Origin: DASWNP01 sp036399175
GTDB lineage: Bacteria > Acidobacteriota > Blastocatellia > Pyrinomonadales > Pyrinomonadaceae
Direction of reading: 5' to 3'
Assembly: GCA_036399175.1 (NCBI GenBank)
Contig: DASWNP010000043.1
Span: 1 to 64,000 of the forward strand
DNA length: 64,000 nucleotides
Shown here: positions 52,172-60,986 of the stretch, piece by piece
How the letters are laid out: the number at the start of each line of letters is the position of its first letter
Position numbering within the stretch: the stretch's first letter is position 1
The notes under the pieces: generated by a model
Database searches by the model: none
What the model saw: only the letters and a program-made list of their open reading frames with translations
What the model was told of the DNA's origin: nothing
Made by a program: the position numbers and the translations under genes

Positions 52172-55100
52172 CATCGATATCGACGCCGCCGAGCTGTCCG
52201 CAGAGAAGCGTGAGCTTCTGGAAATGTTGGCCGAAGAAGAGAGCGGCGGAGCGGACTCTTTCCCGCTCTCGTTCGCGCAACAGCGACTCTGGTTCCTCAG
52301 TCGTCTCGAACCCGATTCGCCCTTCTACAACATTGCGACGGCAGTTCGCCTCAAAGGGCAGCTCAACGTCTCGGCTCTCGAAGCGGCGCTCAACGAGATT
52401 GTCCGCCGGCACGAATCGCTGCGGACAATCTTTGCGATGGAGGGCGACGAGCCGGTGCAGGTCGTCCTGCCGTCGCTGGCGCTCGCCGTGCCTGTTGACG
52501 ACCTGAAGGGGCTCGCGGCTGGAGCGCAGATTGAAGCCGAGGTGAAGCGTCGCTACGAAGAAGAAGCACAGCGTCCTTTCGATTTGTCTGCGGGGCCGCT
52601 CTTGCGCGTCAGGCTGCTGCGCCTGAGCGAGAGCGAGCACGTCGCGGTTCTCGTGCTGCATCACATCATCTCGGACGGCTGGTCGATGGGCGTGCTCGTG
52701 CGCGAGGTGGCCGCGCTCTACGCGGCTTTCGCAGGCGGCCAACAGTCGCCGCTCGAAGAGCTTCCGATTCAGTACGCAGATTTCGCCGTCTGGCAACGCG
52801 AGTGGATGACGGGTGAGGTGCTGGAGCAACAGGTCGGCTACTGGAAGACGCAACTGGCCGGGGCTAACACCGCTCTGGAATTGCCGACCGACCATCAGCG
52901 ACCGGCGCGGCAGAGCGCACGCGGCGCGGAGCTTCTGTTCACGCTTCCGTCTGAGTTGACCGCCGCGCTCAAGTCGCTCGGCGGCGACGAAGGCGCGACG
53001 ATGTTTATGACGCTCGTCGCGGCCTTTCAGGTCTTGCTCAATCGCTACACGAATCAGGGCGACCTGCTCGTCGGCACTCCGATTGCGAATCGCAATCAGC
53101 CCGAGATTGAAGGGCTCATCGGTTTCTTCGTCAATACGCTCGTGCTGCGCGCGGACTTGTCGGACGACCCGACGTTTCGCCAACTACTCGCGCGCGTGCG
53201 CGAAACTACTCTCGACGCCTACGCGCATCAAGACCTGCCCTTCGAGAAACTGGTCGAAGAGTTGCAGCCCGAACGCAGCCTGAGCCGCAACCCGCTCTTT
53301 CAAGTGATGTTCGCTTTGCAGAACGCGCCCGTCGGCGCGCTCAAGCTGCCCGGCCTCACGCTCAACCTCGAAGAGTTCGACAGCGGCTTCACACGCTTCG
53401 ACCTTGAGCTGCACATGCGCGAACAGGGCGACGAGCTGCGCGGCACGCTCATCTACAGCACAGACCTCTTTGAAGAGACGACCATGCATCGCTTCGTCGG
53501 CCACTTCCGAACGCTGCTGGAAGGCATCGTCAATCACCCCGAAGAGCGCGTTTCGATGCTGCCTCTGCTCGGCGAAATGGAAGCCGAGCAGATAGTCGAG
53601 GAATGGAACGGCGAAACGGTCGATTTCTCGCGCGACCTTTGCATCCACCAACTGTTCGAGCGGCAGGCGGAAGCGACGCCGGATAACGTTTCCGTCGAGT
53701 TCACAGGCCAGCAGTTGAGCTACAGGGAGTTGAACCGGAGAGCCAATCAGCTCGCGCATTATCTCGTCAGGCGCGGCGTCGGGGCAGACGTACCCGTCGG
53801 CATCATGATGGAGCGCTCCGTCGAGATGGCAGTCGCCGTGCTCGGCGTCTTGAAGGCGGGAGGTTGTTACCTGCCGCTCGACCCGGCCTACCCGCAGGAG
53901 CGCCTCTCCGTGATGCTCGAAGACTCGCGCGCTCCAGTGCTTCTGACTCAGCCCGATTGCCCGAACAGTTTATCGACCGGCTATGCCGGGGAGGTCGTTT
54001 ATCTGGACGCTCGTTGGGAAGCCCTTTCATCGGAAAGCGACGAGAACCCGCGCACGAAGGCGACGCCTCAGAGCCTCGCTTATTTGATTTACACGTCGGG
54101 CTCGACAGGCCGCCCGAAAGGTGTGGCGATGCCGCACAGGCCGCTCGTCAATCTCATCGAGTGGCAGATTGCGCGCTCGGGCAAGAGCCGCGCCCCGCGC
54201 ACGCTTCAGTTTACTTCGCTCAGCTTCGATGTCTCTTTTCAGGAGATATTCTCGACGTGGCTTTGCGGCGCGACGCTCGTCCTCGTGAGCGAAGAGGTGA
54301 GGCGCGATTCGAGAGAATTGCTGCGCGTCCTCTCGGAGCAGCGCATCGAAAGATTGTTCCAGCCCTTCATCGCGCTGCAATACCTCGCCGAGATGTCGGA
54401 GGAAGAAGGCATCGTCGCTTCGAGCCTGCGCGAAGTGATAACGGCGGGCGAGCAGTTGAAAGTGACGCGGCACGTCCGCAGCTTCTTCACAAAGCTTGCG
54501 GGCTGCACGCTCGATAACCAGTACGGGCCGACCGAGACGCACGTCGTCAGCGCGTACATGCTCGAAGGCGCGGCGACGGATTGGCCGGAGCTGCCGCCGA
54601 TAGGTCGTCCCGTGCCGAACGTGCAGCTCTACGTGCTCGACGAGCGAATGCAGGTTGTTCCCGTCGGCGTGCCGGGCGAGTTGTACGTCGGCGGCGAAGC
54701 CCTCGCGCGCGGTTATCTGCGACGCGCCGAGGCCACGTCTGAAAAGTTTATCCCGCATCCGTTCAAGGCCGACGGCGAAGCGCGTCTGTATCGAACCGGC
54801 GACATCGTGCGCTACCTGCCCGACGGCCAGATAGAGTTCCTCGGCAGACGCGACCATCAGGTGAAGATTCGCGGCTACCGCATCGAGATTGCGGAGGTGG
54901 AAGCAGCGATTAGCCAGCACGAGCGAGTGCGTGAAGCGTTGGTGGTGGCGCGCGAAGGCGCGGCGGGAGAGAAGCGTCTGGTGGCCTACGTCCTGCCGAG
55001 CGGTGAGGCGACGAGCGGCGAGCTGCGCGATTATCTCAAGGCGAAGCTGCCGGAGTACATGATTCCTTCCGCGTTCGTCATGGTCGATGCGTGGCCTCTA

Positions 55101-58100
55101 ACGCCGAGCGGGAAGGTTGACAGAAAGGCTCTACCCGCGCCCTCGCGCGACGAGGCGGAAGGAGCTTTCGTCGAGCCGCGCACTCCGACGGAAGAGCAGC
55201 TTGCGGGCATCTGGGGGCGTCTGCTCGGTGTCGAGCGCGTCGGTGCGCTCGACAACTTCTTCGAGCTTGGCGGCCATTCGCTTCTGGCGACGCAGTTGAT
55301 GTCGCGCGTGCGCGAAGGTTTCGGAGTTGACCTGCCTCTGCGAAGCCTCTTTGAAGAGCCGACCGTCGAAGGATTCGCGCGGCTCATCGAGCGCGAGACG
55401 GGCGGGCGCGCGACGGAAGCGCGGCAAGCGCCGCCGCTCGTGCCCATGCTCCGCGAAGGAAATCTGCCGCTCTCCTTCGGACAGCAGCGTCTATGGTTTA
55501 TCGACCAGCTCGGCATGGGCGGCACGGCTTACAGCCTCGCCGGAGCGATACGTCTCCGAGGCGAGCTTGACGCCGAAGCACTCGAACGAAGCATCGGCGA
55601 GGTCGTTCGTCGTCACGAATCGCTCAGAACTACTTTCGAGGTCGTAGACGGAGAGCCGGTGCAGGTCGTTCATCCTTTCAGTGGGCTTGAGCTGCCGCGC
55701 GTCGATTTGTCGCATCTGCCGGAAGCCGAGCGCGAGAGTGAAGTCAAGCGTCTGTTCGACGAAGAAGCGCAGAGCGTCTTTAACCTGGAAGCGGGGCCGC
55801 TCGTGCGCATGAGCCTTCTGCGAAGGGCTGCGACCGACCACGTCCTGATTCTCAACATGCACCACATCATTTCGGACGGCTGGTCGATACGCGTGCTGGT
55901 GCGCGAAGTGGCGACGCTCTACGAAGCCTTCGTCAAGAATCTGCCTTCGCCTCTGCCGGAGCTGCACGTGCAGTACGGCGACTATGCCGTCTGGCAACGA
56001 CGCTGGTTGCAGGGCGAAGTGCTCGACGCGCAGGTCGCTTACTGGAAGCAGAAGCTGCAAAACGCTCTGCCGGTGCTTGAGCTGCCGACCGACCGACCGC
56101 GCCCCGCCGTGCAAAGCTCGCACGGAGCGAGGCAGACCGTCTCAATTCCGCCGCGCCTCGAAGAGAAGCTTCGCTCGCTCGCGCAGCGCGAGGGCGTGAC
56201 GCTCTACATGCTTCTGCTCGCCGCCTTCCAAACGCTGCTTCATCGCTACACGGGTGAGGAAGACATCATCGTTGGCTCGCCCGTCGCGGGTCGGCAGGAG
56301 ATAGAGACCGAAAACCTCATCGGTCTCTTCATCAACATGGTGGTGATGCGCGCACAGGTCAACGCGCATCAGAGCTTCCGCGAGCTGCTTGAACAGGTGC
56401 GCCGCACGGCGCTCGAAGCCTATGCGCATCAGGACGTGCCTTTTGAAAGACTCGTCGATGAATTGCACCCCGAGCGCGACCTGAGCCATTCGCCGATTTT
56501 TCAGGTGATGTTCGTGCTGCACAATGCCGTGCGCAAAGCCTTCGAGCTGCCCGGCCTGATTATGGAGCCACTTGAGGGCGCAGGCAGCACTGCGCGCTAC
56601 GATTTAACGCTTGAGCTTTCCGAGCGCGACGCGGGACTCGAAGGCTGGTTCGAGTACAACACGGACATCTTCGACGCCGAGACCATCGAGCGCATGGGCG
56701 ATCACCTCCTGACGCTGCTCGAAGCCGTCGCCACTCAGCCCGAACAGCAGCTCGACCTGTTGCCTTTGCTCACCGAACGCGAACGCCGCCGAATGCTCGT
56801 CGAGTGGAACGACACGGGCAGAGATTACGCGCGAGACAAAGCCATCCACGAGTTCTTCGAGCAGCAGGCCGCGCGCACGCCCGAGCGCACGGCACTCGTT
56901 TTTGAAGAATCGGAGATAAGCTACGGCAACCTCAACCGCAGAGCCAACCAGCTCGCGCATCATCTGCTCGCGCTCGGCGTCGGGCGTGGCACGCGCATCG
57001 GCATCTTCGTCGAACGCTCGATAGAGATGATGGTCGGGCTGCTCGGAGTGTTGAAAGCCGGAGGCGCATACGTCCCCCTCGACCCCGCTTATCCGCACGA
57101 GCGTCTCGCCTTCATGCTGAACGACGCCGACGTGTCTGCGCTTCTCACACAGGAGCGCCTGCTCGGCCAACTGCCCTCGAACCAGACGCAAATCGTCCGC
57201 ATCGACACGGACTGGCACACAATCGCCCAACAGAGGGACACCAACCCGAACATTCAGGTCGAGCCTGAACATCTCGCCTACGTCATCTACACGTCAGGCT
57301 CAACCGGCAAACCCAAAGGCGTCTGCGTCGCCCACAAAAATGTCTCCAACTTCTTCTCCGCGATGGACGAACGCATCGGCGTGTCGAGCGGCACTGAGCA
57401 GACCACGTCCGCTGCTTCGCTTCCAGACTCTTCTTCCATCCCCACCTGGCTCGCTCTCACCTCCATCTCCTTCGATATCTCCGTCCTCGAACTATTCTGG
57501 TCTCTCGCCAGAGGCTTCCAACTCATCATTCAACCCGAACGCGACTCCGCTCTGCGTCTCTCCTCTCTCCAGCCTCGTCTGCCTTCTTCCGACCGTACCA
57601 TCGACTTCAGCCTCTTCTACTTCGCCTCCAGCGAAGAAGCTGAACCCGGCTCGGATAAATACCGCCTCCTGATTGAAGGCGCTCGCTTCGCCGATTCTCA
57701 CTCTTTCTCCGCCGTCTGGACTCCGGAACGTCATTTCCACGCCTTCGGCGGACTTTATCCCAACCCATCAGTCATCAGCGCCGCGCTCGCAATGGTCACC
57801 CATCACATCAATATCAGAGCGGGAAGCGTCGTTCTGCCACTGCATCATCCAATCAGAGTGGCGGAGGAATGGTCGATTGTAGATAACCTCTCGGGCGGAA
57901 GAGTGGGAGTGTCGTTCGCTTCGGGCTGGCATGCCAACGATTTCGTGTTCAGGCCGGAGAACTACGCTGAAAGACAGAGAGTGATGTACGAAGGCATCGA
58001 GCAGGTACGTAGTTTATGGAGAGGAGAAGGAATCAAGCTGCGGGACGGAGCAGGCAGCGAAGTAGAGGTGAAGATACTGCCGCATCCTGTGCAGAAGGAG

Positions 58101-60809
58101 TTGCCGATCTGGGTGACGGCAGCGGGAAGCATCGAGACGTTCCGTTCAGCAGGGAGAATCGGAGCAGGGTTGTTGACACATTTATTGGGGCAGAGTGTGG
58201 AAGAGTTGGGAGAGAAGGTAGAGGCGTACAGGGAGGCATGGAGAGAGGCGGGGCATGGGAAGGAAGAGGGAAGCAGGTGGCCGGAGGGGCATGTGACATT
58301 GATGTTGCACACGTATGTAGGAGAGGAGAAGGAGGCGGTCAGAGAGATTGTCCGCAAGCCTTTCAACCGATACCTGATGCAGTCGGTGGGTCTCGCACGC
58401 AACCTGACGCGAAGCCTCGGCTACGACCTTGAGATTGAGAGTCTGTCGGAAGACGAGCTTGAAGCGATTCTGAATCGAGGCTTCGACCGCTACTTCGAGA
58501 CGAGCGGCCTGCTCGGCACGCCCGATAGCTGCATGGAGATGATTGAGCGCCTGAAAGCTATCGGGGTTGACGAGGTCGGATGCCTGATTGATTTCGGAAT
58601 CGAGACTGAGACAGTGCTGCGCGGCCTGAGATACCTGAACATCGTGCGCGAGCGCAGCAATCGAAAACAGGAGGCTGACGCTGGCGAGGCCGATTACAGT
58701 GTTCCCGCGCAAATCGCGCGTTACGGCGTGACGCATTTGCAGTGTACGCCCTCGATGGCTCGCATGCTGCTGCTCGACCCGAGAGGCGCGTCCGCGCTCG
58801 CGTCTGTCAAAAAGCTTTTGCTCGGCGGAGAAGAGCTGCACGCGTCGTTCGCGGCTGAACTCGGCCAGATTGTGACGGGCGAGATACACAACATGTACGG
58901 CCCGACCGAGACCACTATCTGGTCAACTACTCATCAGGTCTCGCAGGCGGGCGGCGCAGTTCCGATTGGCCGCCCTATTGCGAACACCGAAATCTATATC
59001 CTCGACCGACAGCTTCAGCCCGTGCCCGTCGGCGTGCGCGGCGAACTCTTCATCGGCGGCGAGGGCGTCGTGCCCGGTTATCTCAAACGCCCCGACCTCA
59101 CGTCCGACCGATTCATCCCCAATGCCTTCGGCGCGAAGCCCGGCGCACGCATCTACCGGACGGGCGACGCGGCGAGCTACTTGCCCGACGGCACGATTCA
59201 GTTCTGGGGACGTACCGATAATCAGGTGAAGCTGCGCGGCTACCGGATTGAGCTGGGCGAGATAGAGGCGCAGCTCGAAGAGCATCCGTCGGTTCGCGAG
59301 GCGGCGGTCGCGGCGCGCACGGACGACACGGGCGAGCAAAGACTCGTCGCCTACGTCGTCCCGGCGCAGGCCGAGGCGTCAGACCTGCAAACGCTCGCCC
59401 TCTCTCCGGAGGCCGAAACGATTCTCGGCGAGAGGCCGCGCTTCACGCTGCCGAACGGGATGGTCGTGGCGCATCACACGAGCCCGCAGACGAGCGCCAT
59501 CTACCGGGAGATTTTCGAGGACAGGGTTTACGACCGGCACGGCCTCGCCTTCAACGACGGCGATTGCATCTTCGATGTCGGCTCAAACATCGGCCTCTTC
59601 ACGCTCTTCGCCAATCTGAAGTGCAAACGCCCGCGCGTCTTCGCCTTCGAGCCCATCCCGCCGACCTTCGACCTGCTGCGCACGAACGTCTCGCTCTACG
59701 ACCTCGACGTTAAGCTCTTCAACGTGGGCGTCGCCGACAAGGTCGATGTCGCGTCGTTCACCTTCTACCGCGAGGCGGCGGGGCTCTCGGGTCGGAGCAT
59801 CTACGCGGCCAACGATAAGGAGATTACCAAGACCATCATCTCCAACTGGTTCACGAACGTCGGCTCGCCCGACGAGCTTGAGCCGCAGGAGCGCGCTCGC
59901 TTCGACGAGCTGATGGAAGAGGTGATGCACGCCGAGACCTACGATTGCCGCCTGACAACTCTCTCCAACGTCATACGCGAGCACGAGGTCGAGCGCATCG
60001 ACCTGCTCAAAGTGGACGTGGAGGGCGGCGAGCTTGACGTGCTCAACGGTATCGAGGAAGAGCACTGGGGCAGAATCAGGCAGGTCGTGATGGAGATTGA
60101 CACGAAAGAGATGCTCGACGAAATCAAGCACAAGCTTGAGAAGCGCGGCTTCAGAGTCAACGTCGATGAGACGACCACCGTGCACGCGGGCACTGAGTAT
60201 TTCTACACGATTTACGCGAGCCGCTTGCCGCAGAACGGAAGCTCGAACGGCGCTGGAAGGCGTGCGACGACCGCATCCGCGCCCGTCTTCTCTAGCGCTG
60301 AGCTTCGCAACTACCTCAAGGAGAAGCTGCCCGAGTACATGGTGCCCGCGACGTTTATGACTTTGGAGGCGCTGCCCCTGACGCCGAACGGCAAGGTCAA
60401 TCGAAAGGCTCTGCCCGCGCCCGAAGCGAATCGTCAGGCGGCGGGCGTCGCCTACGAAGCTCCGCAGACCGAAGCGGAACAGACCATCTCCGCCATCTGG
60501 CAGGAGGCGCTCAGAGTTGACCGCGTCGGCCTCAACGACAACTTCTTCGACCTCGGCGGCAACTCGCTCTTGCTCGTCAAAGTTCACAGCAAGCTACAGG
60601 AAGCCTTCGGCAAAAATATCTCGATGGTCGAGATGTTCAGGCGTGCGACCGTCGGCTCGCTGGCCTCATATCTGGTCGGCGAGCAGACAGGGAAATCCAA
60701 GCTCAAGCAGGCTCAGAGCCGCGCGCAGAAACAGACCGAAGCCATGAACACTCAGCGCCAGCAGTCGAAGGCGAGGGCGCAGAGGTTCACGAAAGACAGA
60801 AAGCGATAG
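52164..60809 (+). CDS. NRPS C-A(Pro)-PCP-C-A(Gly, with monooxygenase and methyltransferase inserts)-PCP
   Basis: A 2881-aa enzyme. The ATG at 52164 (AGAGGA 3 nt before) overlaps the previous stop by 8 bp and is preferred over the GTG at 52152. Domains: docking start ELSAEKRELLEML, C 28-455 (HHIISDG), A1 488-989, PCP 1000-1079, C 1091-1536 (HHIISDG), A2 from 1556, PCP 2756-2839 (GGNS), basic tail. A1 pocket DVQFIAQVVK is close to the Pro code. A2 pocket DILQLGMIWK is one residue from a classical Gly code. A2 is split twice: a luciferase-like monooxygenase (about 1811-2168) between A4 and A5, and an FkbM-type methyltransferase (about 2411-2691) between A8 and A10. The A3, A5, A7 and A10 motifs (YTSGSTGKPKG, NMYGPTETT, YRTGD, NGKVNRKAL) are intact, so activation should still occur. 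Likely residues added: Pro, then oxidised and methylated Gly. Confidence 0.95.
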   Translation: MRNIDIDAAELSAEKRELLEMLAEEESGGADSFPLSFAQQRLWFLSRLEPDSPFYNIATAVRLKGQLNVSALEAALNEIVRRHESLRTIFAMEGDEPVQVVLPSLALAVPVDDLKGLAAGAQIEAEVKRRYEEEAQRPFDLSAGPLLRVRLLRLSESEHVAVLVLHHIISDGWSMGVLVREVAALYAAFAGGQQSPLEELPIQYADFAVWQREWMTGEVLEQQVGYWKTQLAGANTALELPTDHQRPARQSARGAELLFTLPSELTAALKSLGGDEGATMFMTLVAAFQVLLNRYTNQGDLLVGTPIANRNQPEIEGLIGFFVNTLVLRADLSDDPTFRQLLARVRETTLDAYAHQDLPFEKLVEELQPERSLSRNPLFQVMFALQNAPVGALKLPGLTLNLEEFDSGFTRFDLELHMREQGDELRGTLIYSTDLFEETTMHRFVGHFRTLLEGIVNHPEERVSMLPLLGEMEAEQIVEEWNGETVDFSRDLCIHQLFERQAEATPDNVSVEFTGQQLSYRELNRRANQLAHYLVRRGVGADVPVGIMMERSVEMAVAVLGVLKAGGCYLPLDPAYPQERLSVMLEDSRAPVLLTQPDCPNSLSTGYAGEVVYLDARWEALSSESDENPRTKATPQSLAYLIYTSGSTGRPKGVAMPHRPLVNLIEWQIARSGKSRAPRTLQFTSLSFDVSFQEIFSTWLCGATLVLVSEEVRRDSRELLRVLSEQRIERLFQPFIALQYLAEMSEEEGIVASSLREVITAGEQLKVTRHVRSFFTKLAGCTLDNQYGPTETHVVSAYMLEGAATDWPELPPIGRPVPNVQLYVLDERMQVVPVGVPGELYVGGEALARGYLRRAEATSEKFIPHPFKADGEARLYRTGDIVRYLPDGQIEFLGRRDHQVKIRGYRIEIAEVEAAISQHERVREALVVAREGAAGEKRLVAYVLPSGEATSGELRDYLKAKLPEYMIPSAFVMVDAWPLTPSGKVDRKALPAPSRDEAEGAFVEPRTPTEEQLAGIWGRLLGVERVGALDNFFELGGHSLLATQLMSRVREGFGVDLPLRSLFEEPTVEGFARLIERETGGRATEARQAPPLVPMLREGNLPLSFGQQRLWFIDQLGMGGTAYSLAGAIRLRGELDAEALERSIGEVVRRHESLRTTFEVVDGEPVQVVHPFSGLELPRVDLSHLPEAERESEVKRLFDEEAQSVFNLEAGPLVRMSLLRRAATDHVLILNMHHIISDGWSIRVLVREVATLYEAFVKNLPSPLPELHVQYGDYAVWQRRWLQGEVLDAQVAYWKQKLQNALPVLELPTDRPRPAVQSSHGARQTVSIPPRLEEKLRSLAQREGVTLYMLLLAAFQTLLHRYTGEEDIIVGSPVAGRQEIETENLIGLFINMVVMRAQVNAHQSFRELLEQVRRTALEAYAHQDVPFERLVDELHPERDLSHSPIFQVMFVLHNAVRKAFELPGLIMEPLEGAGSTARYDLTLELSERDAGLEGWFEYNTDIFDAETIERMGDHLLTLLEAVATQPEQQLDLLPLLTERERRRMLVEWNDTGRDYARDKAIHEFFEQQAARTPERTALVFEESEISYGNLNRRANQLAHHLLALGVGRGTRIGIFVERSIEMMVGLLGVLKAGGAYVPLDPAYPHERLAFMLNDADVSALLTQERLLGQLPSNQTQIVRIDTDWHTIAQQRDTNPNIQVEPEHLAYVIYTSGSTGKPKGVCVAHKNVSNFFSAMDERIGVSSGTEQTTSAASLPDSSSIPTWLALTSISFDISVLELFWSLARGFQLIIQPERDSALRLSSLQPRLPSSDRTIDFSLFYFASSEEAEPGSDKYRLLIEGARFADSHSFSAVWTPERHFHAFGGLYPNPSVISAALAMVTHHINIRAGSVVLPLHHPIRVAEEWSIVDNLSGGRVGVSFASGWHANDFVFRPENYAERQRVMYEGIEQVRSLWRGEGIKLRDGAGSEVEVKILPHPVQKELPIWVTAAGSIETFRSAGRIGAGLLTHLLGQSVEELGEKVEAYREAWREAGHGKEEGSRWPEGHVTLMLHTYVGEEKEAVREIVRKPFNRYLMQSVGLARNLTRSLGYDLEIESLSEDELEAILNRGFDRYFETSGLLGTPDSCMEMIERLKAIGVDEVGCLIDFGIETETVLRGLRYLNIVRERSNRKQEADAGEADYSVPAQIARYGVTHLQCTPSMARMLLLDPRGASALASVKKLLLGGEELHASFAAELGQIVTGEIHNMYGPTETTIWSTTHQVSQAGGAVPIGRPIANTEIYILDRQLQPVPVGVRGELFIGGEGVVPGYLKRPDLTSDRFIPNAFGAKPGARIYRTGDAASYLPDGTIQFWGRTDNQVKLRGYRIELGEIEAQLEEHPSVREAAVAARTDDTGEQRLVAYVVPAQAEASDLQTLALSPEAETILGERPRFTLPNGMVVAHHTSPQTSAIYREIFEDRVYDRHGLAFNDGDCIFDVGSNIGLFTLFANLKCKRPRVFAFEPIPPTFDLLRTNVSLYDLDVKLFNVGVADKVDVASFTFYREAAGLSGRSIYAANDKEITKTIISNWFTNVGSPDELEPQERARFDELMEEVMHAETYDCRLTTLSNVIREHEVERIDLLKVDVEGGELDVLNGIEEEHWGRIRQVVMEIDTKEMLDEIKHKLEKRGFRVNVDETTTVHAGTEYFYTIYASRLPQNGSSNGAGRRATTASAPVFSSAELRNYLKEKLPEYMVPATFMTLEALPLTPNGKVNRKALPAPEANRQAAGVAYEAPQTEAEQTISAIWQEALRVDRVGLNDNFFDLGGNSLLLVKVHSKLQEAFGKNISMVEMFRRATVGSLASYLVGEQTGKSKLKQAQSRAQKQTEAMNTQRQQSKARAQRFTKDRKR
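57595..58665 (+). other. Luciferase-like monooxygenase domain inserted in the Gly adenylation domain
   Basis: About 357 residues of bacterial-luciferase-like flavin-dependent monooxygenase fold. Family signatures are IDFSLFYFAS at the start, AVWTPERHFH, VVLPLHHPIRVAEEW, LSGGRVGVSFASGWHANDF, PIWVTAAGS and IGVDEVGCLIDFG. It matches the family seen in natural-product assembly lines. It enters just after motif A4 (FDISVLELFWS) and leaves before THLQCTPSM. To my knowledge, the same position and Gly specificity occur in MtaG/MelG of myxothiazol and melithiazol, where the glycine alpha carbon is hydroxylated. Confidence 0.9.
59395..60237 (+). other. FkbM-type SAM methyltransferase domain inserted in the same adenylation domain
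   Basis: About 280 residues between A8 (GYRIELGEIEAQLEEH...VAYVVP) and A10 (SAELRNYLKEKLPEYMVP...NGKVNRKAL). The SAM-binding motif is FDVGSNIGLFTLF, followed by RVFAFEPIPPTFDLL and LKVDVEGGELDVLNGI, all typical of the FkbM O-methyltransferase family. The alpha-hydroxyl made by the neighbouring monooxygenase is the obvious acceptor; N-methylation is the alternative. Confidence 0.88.
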
Positions 60810-60986
60810 AGGCTTTTTTCAAGCCGCTCGATTCAAACCCCCACACCTTCGCCCGCCTTCTCAAAGGCGACTTTCAAAACACCTTCCAAACCCCCTCCGA
60901 GGCCGAGCGCGACTGAGAAAGACGCCGTTCGGCCGAGACCTGAAACCCGACTGCTCTTCGAGCAGCCATCGACGACAAGGGACGAA

